From: Sphingomonas sp. CCH10-B3 | GTDB taxonomy: Bacteria; Pseudomonadota; Alphaproteobacteria; Sphingomonadales; Sphingomonadaceae | Assembly (NCBI RefSeq): GCF_001556185.1 | Contig: NZ_LSIJ01000085.1 | Location: forward strand, 1-64,000 | Length of the DNA stretch: 64,000 nt | Reading direction: 5' to 3' | In this document: positions 26,640-34,838 of the stretch, piece by piece | How the letters are laid out: every line of letters begins with the position of its first letter | How positions within the stretch are numbered: the first letter of the stretch is position 1 | Made by a program: the position numbers and the translations under genes | Notes under the pieces: model-generated | Databases searched by the model: none | The model's input: the letters and a program-made list of their open reading frames with translations, nothing else | What the model was told of the DNA's origin: nothing

Positions 26640-26652
26640 CGTCGCCTCCGGC

Positions 26653-27024
26653 TCAGAGTGAATCGATGAAGTTGGTGATGTTGGCGTCGCTCCAGGCAAC
26701 GGTGCTGACGCCCGCGATCGAGGCGCGATCATCCTTATAGGCGTAGATGCCTTGGATCGGCTTGCCCTCTTCCTGGGCGCACTGGATTTCCCACTTCTGG
26801 CCCGTCGAGGCTGCCGAGTTCTTGCTGACCAGAACGATCACACCATGCGAGCGCTTGATCCGCGTGCGGACACGATCCTTCCAGTCTTTGTCGTATGGCT
26901 CCTTCACCGACATATCGATAAACTCGAATGGCTGCCGCGGATGGAGCGACTGCCCTTTGAGGAAGTCACGCTGCCGTTCATCCTCGATGGCGAACGCGAT
27001 GAAGAGCACTTTCTTATCAGCCAT
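26653..27024 (-). CDS. ThsB/MTH538-type TIR-domain protein, locus 1
   Basis: Start set at ATG 27024 ([20 protein letters not shown]): a GGAGG lies 9 bases before it, while an upstream ATG at 27033 would overlap that site. The 123-residue product is a single TIR-like domain of the MTH538/DUF1863 type (as in ThsB of Thoeris). It has a central [20 protein letters not shown] and the motif GQKWEIQCA, whose Glu79 aligns with the catalytic glutamate of TIR enzymes. In Thoeris such proteins turn NAD into a cyclic signal on phage infection. It is the first gene of the operon, 13 bp before the caspase-like gene. Confidence 0.85.
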   Translation of the reverse strand: MADKKVLFIAFAIEDERQRDFLKGQSLHPRQPFEFIDMSVKEPYDKDWKDRVRTRIKRSHGVIVLVSKNSAASTGQKWEIQCAQEEGKPIQGIYAYKDDRASIAGVSTVAWSDANITNFIDSL

Positions 27025-27058
27025 TTCCAACATCCTCCATTATGGTTCTATTTCGATA

Positions 27059-27676
27059 ATGAATCAGCGAACGCCCGACGACTTTAAGCATGAGCTGCAA
27101 GCTCTGGATACCGCCCATGCTCAAAACGAAGCTGCACGCGACAGCTTTGTTGCACTTGCACACACGGCGCTATTTGCCGCTTCTGTGTCATTTGTAGGAA
27201 GCGCGGTTCCGCTTGCCAAGGCGGTGTGGCCGTATGCCTTGGTTGCCGGATGGGCGATCGATGTTTTGGGGCTTCTTGCCCTGACGGTGAGCTTCGCGAC
27301 GGCGCGTAAGGCGGTCGATGCGCGGCGAGCTGCCCTCTACGACGATATCCCGCCGGTAGCGGCTTGGTCCGAACGTCTCAACGGGTTCGCGCTATGGTCA
27401 TTTCCCGCCGCTCTTCTATGTTTGTTCTCTTTTGTCACAGCGAACGTGGTCAGTATCAATGAGCGAGAAGCCAGCCCCTCCGCCAGCACCGCCGCCATCC
27501 CGATCGGGCGGATCGAGGGGGATAGCGCCGCCGCCACGCGCGCCGTTGCCGCCGGGGGGCGTGTCGCAGCCTCAAACGGGCGTTGTTCCGGCGCCACGGG
27601 CTCCGGTCGCCCCACCACCGCCGCCGCCGCCTCCGGCGCCTGCCAAGAAGTAGGTTGCGGCGCACCGCGCAGATAG
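27059..27676 (+). CDS. Hypothetical two-helix membrane protein
   Basis: Start at ATG 27059 (MNQRTPDDFKHELQALDTAH), only 34 bp from the divergent TIR start. An N-terminal helix rich in Gln/Asp/Glu precedes hydrophobic segments (LFAASVSFVGSAVPLAKAV, YALVAGWAIDVLGLLALTVS, WSFPAALLCLFSFVTANVV). The last 75 residues are an Ala/Gly-rich translation of a region that encodes a proline-rich peptide in another frame, so the true end is unclear. No ribosome site is seen. It may be regulated with, or work with, the divergent TIR-caspase operon. Confidence 0.55.
   Translation: MNQRTPDDFKHELQALDTAHAQNEAARDSFVALAHTALFAASVSFVGSAVPLAKAVWPYALVAGWAIDVLGLLALTVSFATARKAVDARRAALYDDIPPVAAWSERLNGFALWSFPAALLCLFSFVTANVVSINEREASPSASTAAIPIGRIEGDSAAATRAVAAGGRVAASNGRCSGATGSGRPTTAAAASGACQEVGCGAPRR
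27459..27653 (+). CDS. Proline-rich small protein overlapping the membrane gene
   Basis: 64 residues from ATG 27459: MSEKPAPPPAPPPSRSGGSR and ending in a run of prolines then APAKK. It overlaps the 3' part of the membrane gene in a different frame. Codon use and the regular PPP pattern favour this frame over the Ala/Gly-rich alternative. It may be a separate small protein or the frameshifted C-terminal tail of the membrane protein. Confidence 0.45.
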   Translation: MSEKPAPPPAPPPSRSGGSRGIAPPPRAPLPPGGVSQPQTGVVPAPRAPVAPPPPPPPPAPAKK

Positions 27677-27696
27677 GTGTGCCACGTGGCACACCT
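27675..27696. repeat. 22-bp perfect palindrome, copy 3
   Basis: Same 22 bp as 23442-23463. It exactly fills the space between two convergent stops (27676 on the plus strand, 27696 on the minus strand), which suits a bidirectional terminator. It also marks the right border of the TIR-caspase island. Confidence 0.85.
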
Positions 27697-28298
27697 CATC
27701 GTCGTGTAAGGCGATCCAGTTCGGCGTGGGTTCGGGCGGTGCGCGCTGCGCCACGATTGGCCGATAGGGCGCATAGCGCGGCAAAGGCGACGAGGCCGCA
27801 TCCGATCAGCGTGAAGGTGCGCGCGTCCCCGTCATCGCCCGACAGGAAGACCGCTCCCAAGCCGATGACGAGCAGGATCAGGCTGAAGCAGATCTCCGTC
27901 GCGACGCTGGCGAGCGGGGTGGGAAGGTCGCGCAAGCGGATGCCCCGCGTCTGATTATGCCAGTCGCGGACCAGCATGGGGCAGTCCGGAATGGGCTCGC
28001 ATACGGCACGAACGCGGTCGCCGACGGCCAAGGCGATATAGTCGCTCGCGCACAGCTTGAGCGTGTGGCCGTTGACCTCGAACAGCATCGCGAACTCGCG
28101 GGAGGTATTCACGAAGGTATGCGTCTCCGCGCGGGTCAGGCCGGTCCGGTGGATCGTATCACCGGGATGCGAAATGGGCACGGCGGGGTCTGCGCGGTGG
28201 GTCGTGTGTTGGGTCACGCTTACGTCGGTCGTGTCGTGAAAACCGATGATATACGAGACCGGCCCTTCGATGGCGACGAACCGTTGCTGCTTCCTCAT
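27696..28298 (-). CDS. Hypothetical protein with two C-terminal membrane helices
   Basis: Start at ATG 28298 (MRKQQRFVAIEGPVSYIIGF), 8 bases after AAGGA. About 200 residues: a soluble beta-rich N-terminal half (HTFVNTSREFAMLFEVNGHT) followed by hydrophobic helices (ICFSLILLVIGLGAVFLSG and FTLIGCGLVAFAALCALSA) and a basic tail. The layout of an OB-like or DUF3592-like domain plus membrane helices is suggestive only. It overlaps the upstream gene by 4 bp and converges on the island palindrome. Function unknown. Confidence 0.55.
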   Translation of the reverse strand: MRKQQRFVAIEGPVSYIIGFHDTTDVSVTQHTTHRADPAVPISHPGDTIHRTGLTRAETHTFVNTSREFAMLFEVNGHTLKLCASDYIALAVGDRVRAVCEPIPDCPMLVRDWHNQTRGIRLRDLPTPLASVATEICFSLILLVIGLGAVFLSGDDGDARTFTLIGCGLVAFAALCALSANRGAARTARTHAELDRLTRR

Positions 28299-28618
28299 AG
28301 CCAACGTCCTTGCAAGGCTGCGTCAAACTCGACGGCCAGCGTGACGGCGCCGGCGACCAGCGCGGCGAGCGCGAACAGCGCGAGCCGCGCCCGGATGCCG
28401 GGGCGCAAGTCGTGCGTGATGGCGATGGCGGCCCCGATCGCCACCCCGAGGATCAGCGCTGGCCCCAGCTCGTAGAGGACCAGGCCGGGAAGGCGGTTGG
28501 GGAGCAGGTAGGGGAAAGCACGGATGAGGCGACCGGCCAGGACGGCGCCGACGACAAGGGACAGCGCCATGCCCCAACGGCCGATCAGGACGGCGGCGGG
28601 AGAACCGCGCTCAAGCAT
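28295..28618 (-). CDS. Hypothetical small membrane protein
   Basis: Start at ATG 28618 (MLERGSPAAVLIGRWGMALS), with GGGGA 8 bases upstream. About 107 residues with three hydrophobic helices (MALSLVVGAVLAGRLIRAF, LVLYELGPALILGVAIGA and LALFALAALVAGAVTLAVEF). It ends in a 4-bp overlap with the next gene, so the two form one operon. No family recognised. Confidence 0.5.
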   Translation of the reverse strand: MLERGSPAAVLIGRWGMALSLVVGAVLAGRLIRAFPYLLPNRLPGLVLYELGPALILGVAIGAAIAITHDLRPGIRARLALFALAALVAGAVTLAVEFDAALQGRWL

Positions 28619-28797
28619 TGGAGCGGTTCCCCGCATGAGCAACGCCTGCCCGCGAGGGCGGCCCTTTGTGGCCTAGTCTGATCGTCACCCGCACGGGCGG
28701 AAACCCGGCGACGGGGTTCCGCGGAGCGGCGTGGCACACGCCAGCGCAGTAGAGCACGGGCCGGCGGCAGGCCTCGCTTACTGCTTGATCGTCCCTA
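28619..28797. other. Intergenic stretch before the IS element
   Basis: No gene seen. It holds the promoter region for the minus-strand operon and an imperfect hairpin GGAAACCC...GGGGTTCC near 28700. The IS boundary and its TA target lie at 28796-28797. Nothing upstream of the IS resembles the missing 5' part of the czcA found on its other side. Confidence 0.4.
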
Positions 28798-29633
28798 GGG
28801 TCAGGACCCATTGATGTGGGAGGCGCGATCTGATTCAGGCTCCGTGAGGAGAGAGTGGATGAGCGACCTGTACTGGCTGACGGATGAGCAGATGGCGCGT
28901 CTGCAACCGTTCTTTCCCAAGAGCCATGGCAAGCCTCGGGTCGATGATCGGCGGGTGCTCAGCGGCATCATTTTCGTCAATCGCAACGGGCTACGCTGGT
29001 GTGATGCACCGAAGGACTATGGGCCGCACAAGACGCTCTACAATCGCTGGAAGCGGTGGAGCGAGAGGGGTATTTTCCTGCGAATGATGGAAGGTCTCGC
29101 GGCAGCGGAGGCCGTGCCGAAGACCGTCATGATCGACGCGACCTACCTGAAGGCACACCGCACGGCATCGAGTCTGCGGGTAAAAAAGGGGATCTCGGCC
29201 GTCTGATCGGCCGCACGAAAGGCGGCATGAACACCAAACTGCACGCCGTCAGCGATGCGGACGGGCGGCCCTTGAGCTTCTTCATGACCGCCGGGCAGGT
29301 CAGCGACTACACCGGCGCGGCAGCCTTGCTCGACGATCTGCCGAAAGCACAGTGGCTGCTTGGCGACCGTGGTTATGATGCCGATTGGTTCAGAGACGCC
29401 CTGGAAGCCAAAGGCATCCAGCCCTGCATCCCGGGCCGCAGATCGCGCAACGAGCCGGTCAGATACGACAAGCGCCGCTACCGGCGCCGCAGCCGCATCG
29501 AGATCATGTTCGGCCGTCTGAAGGATTGGCGCCGCGTCGCAACTCGCTACGACCGCTGCCCAACCGTCTTCTTCTCTGCCGTCGCCCTCGCGGCCACCGT
29601 CATCTTCTGGCTATGACCAATGAGTCCTGACCC
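28798..29633 (+). mobile_element. IS5-family (IS427-like) insertion sequence
   Basis: 836 bp with terminal inverted repeats GGGTCAGGACCCATTGAT (left) and GTCCTGACCC preceded by ACCAATGA (right), flanked by a TA dinucleotide on both sides. It encodes a two-frame DDE transposase with an A6 slippery run. It abuts a czcA that lacks its first 300 or so codons, so a deletion accompanied or followed insertion. Confidence 0.88.
28859..29616 (+). CDS. IS5-family transposase made by -1 frameshift
   Basis: The first frame runs from ATG 28859 (MSDLYWLTDEQMARLQPFFP) to 29206; the second covers the C-terminal half to 29616. They join at the A6 run 29182-29187 (TAAAAAAGGG) by a -1 slip, the known mechanism for IS427-group elements. 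The DDE residues are visible: D in VMIDATYLKAHRTA, D in LLGDRGYDADWF and E in RRSRIEIMFGRLKDWRR. The fused product would be about 252 residues, a normal length. The element therefore looks capable of movement. Confidence 0.88.
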
Positions 29634-31980
29634 TAAGACGGGTCAGGCGATCCGCATGGGATCGGCGTCGGAGAACGGCACGGAGGTCGTCGTCGGCACC
29701 GCGGTGATGCGGATCGGACAGAACAGCCGCAACGTCGCGACCGCGGTCGCCGATCGGTTGAAGTCGATCAACGCCTCGCTGCCACCCGACGTAGTGGTGC
29801 AGCCGGTCCTCGATCGCACAGCCCTGGTCAATTCCACCATCAAGACGGTGGCGAAGAATCTCGGCGAAGGCGCACTGCTCGTCATCGTCGTGCTGTTCCT
29901 GTTGCTCGGCAACTTCCGCGCCGCGCTGATCGCCGCGGCGGTCATCCCGGTCACGATGATGCTGACCGGGTTCGGAATGTTACGGCTGGGGGTTTCGGCG
30001 AACCTCATGTCGCTCGGCGCGCTGGACTTCGGGCTGATCGTCGATGGTGCCGTCATCATCGTCGAGAATGCGTTGCGGCGTCTCGCCGAGCAACAGCATC
30101 ACGAAGGTCGCCTGCTGAGCGTCAAGGAGCGGTTGGAGGCGGTCGCGACCGCGGCGCGCGAGATGATCCGTCCGTCCGTGTACGGGCAGGCAATCATCAT
30201 CCTCGTCTATGTGCCCTTGCTGACGCTGACCGGCGTCGAGGGCAAGACGTTCGTGCCGATGGCGCTCACCGTCATCATCGCGCTGCTGTTCGCGTTCGTC
30301 CTGTCGCTGACCTTCGTGCCTGCGGCGATCGCCATCTGGCTGTCGCGGAGGGTGAACGAGGAGGACGGGCGGATCATCTCGTGGCTGAAGCAGCGCTACG
30401 AACCGGGCCTTGAGAAGGCGATGAAGCGACCGTCGATCACCATCGGCGCCGGCGTCGTCAGCCTCGTCGCCGCGGCGCTTGCCTTCACGACGCTGGGACA
30501 GGTGTTCCTCCCCCAGCTCGACGAGGGCGACCTGCTCATCCAGGCGCTGCGCATTCCGGCGACATCGGTGCAGCAGAGCCAGGCGATGCAGGTGCCGATC
30601 GAGCGCATGGTCTCGAAGCAACCCGAGGTGCGGTTCGTCTTCTCCAAGACGGGCACGGCCGAGCTGGCTTCGGACCCGATGCCGCCCAACGCGACCGACA
30701 TGTTCGTCATCCTGAAGCCGCATGCGGAATGGCCCGACCCCAAACTGGAGAAGGCCGCGCTGGTCGAGCGGCTGGAGACGAAGCTCGCGCAGTTCCCGGG
30801 CAACGCCTATGAGATCACGCAGCCAATCCAGATGCGGTTCAACGAGCTGATCGCCGGCGTGCGCGGCGACATCGCGGTGAAGGTGTTCGGCGACGACTTC
30901 GCCTCCATGAACCGCACCGCCGAACAGATCGCCGGCATCCTTCGCCGGACGCAAGGAGCGGCTGACGTGAAGGTCGAACAGACGACGGGACTTCCCATGC
31001 TCGACATTCGCGTCAACCGCGACGCGATGGCACGGGTCGGCGTCACCGCGCAGGATGTGCAGGACACCATCACCGCCACGCTCGGCGGTCGCGAGTCCGG
31101 CATGATCTTCGAGGGAGACCGGCGCTTTCCGGTGGTCATCCGCCTGTCGGACGCCGAGCGCGCCGACCTGGGGCTGCTCGAACAGGTGCAGGTGCCGGTC
31201 GCCGGCGGTGGCTATGTGCCGCTGTCCAGCGTCGCCGATATCGGCGTCGTCGACGGGCCGAACCAGATCAGCCGCGAGAACGGCAAGCGCCGCGTCGTCG
31301 TCCAGGCGAACGTCCGCGGACGCGACGTCGGCAGCGTGGTCGCGGATGCGCAGGCGGCGGTCGCCGGCGTGCGCCTGCCGGCGGGCAGCTATCTCGAATG
31401 GGGCGGCCAGTTCGAGAATCTCGAATCCGCCAGCCAGCGGCTCAAACTCGTGGTGCCGGCGTGCTTCGTGCTGATCCTGCTGCTCCTATACGGGGCCTTG
31501 GGATCGGTACGCGATGCGGCGATCGTCTTCACCGGCGTGCCCTTCGCGCTGGTGGGAGGCGTGCTGCTGCTGTTCGTTCGCGGCATGGACTTCTCGATCT
31601 CGGCCGCGGTGGGATTCATCGCATTGTCGGGTATCGCGGTCCTCAACGGCCTCGTCATGGTTAGTTCGGTGCAGGAGCTGATCCGGTCGGGCATGGACCG
31701 GGCCGAAGCGGCGCGGACGGGCGCGCTCCAGCGATTGCGCCCGGTCGTCATGACCGCGCTGGTCGCCAGTCTCGGCTTCGTACCGATGGCATTCGCCAGC
31801 GGAGCCGGCGCGGAAGTGCAGAAGCCGCTCGCGACCGTCGTCATCGGCGGCCTGATCTCGGCGACGCTGCTGACGCTGTTCGTGCTGCCGACGCTTTACG
31901 CCCGGTTCGGGCAGCAAGCGGTCAAGGTCGACGACGCGGATAGGGCGGACGACGGCGCGCCGCTGCCGCAACCCGCATGA
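29620..31980 (+). pseudogene. Second CzcA-type RND pump, N-terminal ~300 residues missing
   Basis: 786 codons remain of a pump that should be about 1050. The frame enters from the right end of the IS, which supplies the ATG at 29620, and the first native residues (KTGQAIRMGSASENG) align near residue 302 of the intact czcA copy. The HME signature DFGLIVDGAVIIVENA, the second periplasmic loop and the last helices are intact. Loss of helix 1 and most of the first periplasmic domain should abolish transport. The relation to 5622-8858 is paralogous, not a recent copy. Confidence 0.85.
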
Positions 31981-32005
31981 TCGCGTCTGGCAGGGGGGAC
32001 TGACG

Positions 32006-32689
32006 ATGGCGGCGCTCAAGTTCGCACTGATCCCCATGATCGCGATCATGATCGGCGCGCTTCTCGCCGGGTGGCGCACACCCGGCGAGAGGCTGGTCGC
32101 CGCCATGCAGCACCTTGCAGCCGGCGTCGTATTTGCCGCGGCGGCGACCGAAATCCTGCCGCTGGTGATGCACGGGGGATCGCCGGCTGCGACGCTGATC
32201 GGCGGTGCGATCGGCGTCGCGGTAATGCTGGGCCTCAAGGCGGCGGAAGGCCGGTTTGACGGCCCCGTGGCGCTGCTCGCCGCGATCGGGCTCGATCTTG
32301 CTATTGACGGCCTGGTTCTGGGTCTGGCCTTCATCGCCGGCGAGAAGGCGGGCACGTTGCTGGCGGTCGCGCTGACGCTCGAAGTGCTGTTCCTGGCCCT
32401 GACGCTCACCAATGATCTGACGAGCCGGTATCGCAAGATGAAGGCGATCGGCCTAACCTGCGCGCTTGCGCTGCTGGTGCCGATCGGCGCACTCGTCGTG
32501 CAGCCCGTGGCGCTGCTGTCGCCGGTGTGGATCACGGGATTCCTGAGTTTCGGCCTGATGGCGCTGCTCTACCTCGTCACCGAGGAGCTGCTGGTCGAGG
32601 CGCACGAGAAACCGGACTCTCCGCTCATCAGCGCGATGTTCTTCGTCGGCTTTCTCGCACTGCTGCTCATCGAGGAGATCGCGATGTGA
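32006..32689 (+). CDS. ZIP-like metal transporter
   Basis: 227 residues with seven to eight hydrophobic helices. ZIP-family features are visible: QHLAAGVVFAAAATEILPL and the helix AIGLDLAIDGLVLGLAFIAG where HN/HS is replaced by D.AIDG, then LTLEVLFLALTLTNDLTSRY and a late YLVTEELLVEAHE. It lacks the long His-rich loop. ZIP proteins move Zn or other divalent metals across the inner membrane; direction and metal are uncertain here. It follows the broken czcA by 25 bp and precedes the DUF305 relic in the same direction. Confidence 0.7.
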   Translation: MAALKFALIPMIAIMIGALLAGWRTPGERLVAAMQHLAAGVVFAAAATEILPLVMHGGSPAATLIGGAIGVAVMLGLKAAEGRFDGPVALLAAIGLDLAIDGLVLGLAFIAGEKAGTLLAVALTLEVLFLALTLTNDLTSRYRKMKAIGLTCALALLVPIGALVVQPVALLSPVWITGFLSFGLMALLYLVTEELLVEAHEKPDSPLISAMFFVGFLALLLIEEIAM

Positions 32690-32748
32690 CCGGCCTGACC
32701 TTGAGCGGTGTCGATGTGCGCCGCGATCCATCCCGTAAGGAGAAGAAA

Positions 32749-33118
32749 ATGTCGATCACCACGGCGCGATGGTCCTTTCTGGCCGCTGCGATTGCCCTGT
32801 CTGCGTGTTCCGGCGGCAAGCCGGCGGGCCAGTTCGGATCGAACGAGTCCGGTGCGACCGATGCCATCCACGGATCGAGCGCACGGCACGGCCGGCATGG
32901 CGATGCCGTCGACCGGCGATCCTGATACCGACTTCCTTCGGGGCATGATCCCGCACCATGAAGGTGCGGTCGATATGGCTCGCGCCGAGCTTGCCAACGG
33001 CACCGATCCGAAGGTGCGCGCGATGGCGGAGGAGGTGATCCGGACCCAACAGGCCGAAATCGTGAAGATGCAGGCCTGGCTCGCCGAACGGCAAGCCACA
33101 AAGAAGGGGACGCGATAA
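32749..33118 (+). pseudogene. DUF305 lipoprotein (copy 2), frameshifted
   Basis: A strong AAGGAGAAG site precedes ATG 32749 ([20 protein letters not shown]), which encodes a signal and lipobox. The frame then drifts at about 32870-32890 and ends at 32925. The missing DUF305 core ([20 protein letters not shown], then [20 protein letters not shown]) continues in the next frame to 33118. A one-base shift would join them into a 122-residue lipoprotein like copy 1 at 4808. It is either a real pseudogene or a sequencing error in a GC-rich stretch. Confidence 0.8.
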
Positions 33119-34035
33119 TGGCACACGATCACGGCGAAGCCGGGCACAGCCACGACCATACGGCCGGCGCCAACGCCAAGATGCTCAGATGGGCGCTTGC
33201 CCTGACGGCGACCTATCTCGTGGCAGAGGTGGTCGGCGCCTTCGTGTTCAACAGCCTCGCGCTGCTGTCCGACGCAGCCCATATGATGACCGACGTCGCC
33301 GGTCTGGTCATCGCGTTGATGGCGATCCATCTCGGCAAGAAGGCTGCCGACGACAAGCGGACGTTCGGCTACAAACGACTGGAAATCCTCGCCGCGACCT
33401 TCAATGCGATCCTGCTGTTCGTCGTCGCCATGTATATCCTTTACGAGGCGATCCAGCGCTTCCGCGAGCCGCAGTCGATTCAGTCGACCGGCATGTTGAT
33501 CGTCGCGGTCATTGGCCTCGTCGTGAACTTCGTATCGATGCGTCTGCTGACCGCCGGCAAGGACGAAAGCTTCAACGTCAAAGGCGCCTACCTGGAAGTA
33601 TGGGCCGACATGATCGGCTCGGTCGGCGTCATCCTTGGTGCCCTCGCGATACGGTTCACGGGCTGGACGTGGGTCGATCCAGTCATCGCCATCGGCATCG
33701 GCCTGTGGGTGCTGCCGCGCACCTGGGTTCTGCTCAAGGGAACGATCAACGTGCTGCTGGAAGGTGTCCCCGGCGGGTTGAAGCTGCCGGAGATCCGTTC
33801 AACGATCGCCGCCATTCCGGGTGTCGCCGGCGTTCATGACCTGCACGTCTGGTCGATGGCTTCGGACGAGATCAATTGCACCGCCCATGTGACGCTCGGC
33901 GAGGGCGTCGATCCCGATAGCGTCAGGGTTGCAGTGACCAGAACACTCGACGAGAGGTTCGGGATCGAACATTCGACGATCCAGACCGAAGCGCCATCGC
34001 AAGCCTGTGAGGATGACCAGCACCTTCATCGCTAG
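33118..34035 (+). CDS. czcD: CzcD/DmeF-type cation diffusion facilitator
   Basis: 305 residues with a His-rich N-terminus (MAHDHGEAGHSHDHTAGA), six membrane helices and a cytoplasmic C-terminal domain. Metal-site motifs of CDF exporters are visible: LLSDAAHMMTDVAG in helix 2 and EVWADMIGSVGVI in helix 5. The C-terminal domain contains GVHDLHVWSMASDE. It exchanges protons for Zn/Co/Cd and exports them to the periplasm. The ATG overlaps the DUF305 stop (TAATG), so the two were coupled. Confidence 0.9.
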   Translation: MAHDHGEAGHSHDHTAGANAKMLRWALALTATYLVAEVVGAFVFNSLALLSDAAHMMTDVAGLVIALMAIHLGKKAADDKRTFGYKRLEILAATFNAILLFVVAMYILYEAIQRFREPQSIQSTGMLIVAVIGLVVNFVSMRLLTAGKDESFNVKGAYLEVWADMIGSVGVILGALAIRFTGWTWVDPVIAIGIGLWVLPRTWVLLKGTINVLLEGVPGGLKLPEIRSTIAAIPGVAGVHDLHVWSMASDEINCTAHVTLGEGVDPDSVRVAVTRTLDERFGIEHSTIQTEAPSQACEDDQHLHR

Positions 34036-34065
34036 CCATCTCGGCGATCGAAAGTCACAACCGGT

Positions 34066-34416
34066 ATGCTCTATGTCGTCATCAAGGCAATGATCTCCGG
34101 TGCGATTATCGCGGCGGTTTCGGAGATCGCCAAGCGCAGTCCCGGCGTCGGCGCACTTGTCGCATCGTTGCCGTTAGTCTCTGTGCTGGGAATGATCTGG
34201 CTGTGGCGCGACACCCAAGATCGGGTGCTGATGGCGTCTCACGCCGGGGCGACTTTCTGGTTCGTGCTGCCATCGTTACCGATGTTCCTGCTGATCCCCG
34301 CGTTGCTCGGGCGCAACGTACCATTCTGGCTAGCGCTGGGCGCGGGGTGCCTCCTTACCATCCTGCTCTATCTCGGCCTGGTATGCCTTGGTCCACGCCT
34401 CGGCCTGCGGTTATAG
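34066..34416 (+). CDS. DUF3147-family inner-membrane protein (copy 2)
   Basis: 116 residues, paralogue of 4151-4501: VVIKAMISGAIIAAVSEIAK, ASLPLVSVLGMIWLWRD and FWFVLPSLPMFLLIPALL align directly. It lies 30 bp after czcD. Presence of this gene beside metal exporters in both clusters supports a shared origin of the two blocks. Function unknown. Confidence 0.8.
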   Translation: MLYVVIKAMISGAIIAAVSEIAKRSPGVGALVASLPLVSVLGMIWLWRDTQDRVLMASHAGATFWFVLPSLPMFLLIPALLGRNVPFWLALGAGCLLTILLYLGLVCLGPRLGLRL

Positions 34417-34460
34417 GCCATCAGCGCAGGTCTCCCGCAATGTTGAGAGGCAACGCACAC

Positions 34461-34498
34461 TAGACCAACGCCATATATCCGCTATGCTGGATATATGG
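34461..34498 (+). promoter_or_regulatory. ars promoter and ArsR operator overlapping the arsR start codon
   Basis: A perfect 10-bp inverted repeat CCATATATCC (34471-34480) and GGATATATGG (34489-34498) with an 8-bp spacer. A plausible -35 TAGACC (34461-34466) and -10 TATGCT (34483-34488) place transcription start near 34495, the A of the arsR ATG. ArsR bound here would cover the promoter and start codon. No ribosome site precedes the ATG, so arsR is probably leaderless. Confidence 0.7.
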
Positions 34499-34827
34499 AA
34501 AACGACTCGGCTATCACTGCGCTGGGCGCACTCGCACAGGGCACCCGCCTCGACGTGTTCCGCCTGCTGGTGCGGCACGAACCGGACGGCATGGCCGCAG
34601 GCGATATCGCCCGCCAGCTCGACGTGCCGCAGAACACCATGTCGGCGCATCTCGGAATCCTCGCCCGTGCGGGTCTGGTCCGCTCCGAACGGCATAGCCG
34701 CTCGATCATCTACCGTGCCGATCTGGACGGCCTGCGCGCGCTGACGCTGTTCCTCGTCAAGGATTGCTGCGCCGGCAATGCGGAGCTGTGCGCGCCGCTC
34801 GTCGCCGAACTCGCCCCCTGCTGCTGA
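34495..34827 (+). CDS. arsR: ArsR arsenic-responsive repressor
   Basis: 110 residues. The winged-helix domain starts MENDSAITALGALAQGTRLD, with the recognition helix VPQNTMSAHLGILARAGLV. The metalloid-site cysteines are in the C-terminal tail (KDCCAGNAELC and a terminal CC), the layout of C-terminal-site ArsR proteins and not the helix-3 CVC type of E. coli. It represses the ars operon through the palindrome at 34471-34498 and releases it on binding As(III). The GC-rich code immediately follows an AT-rich operator. Confidence 0.9.
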   Translation: MENDSAITALGALAQGTRLDVFRLLVRHEPDGMAAGDIARQLDVPQNTMSAHLGILARAGLVRSERHSRSIIYRADLDGLRALTLFLVKDCCAGNAELCAPLVAELAPCC

Positions 34828-34838
34828 AAGGACATCCC

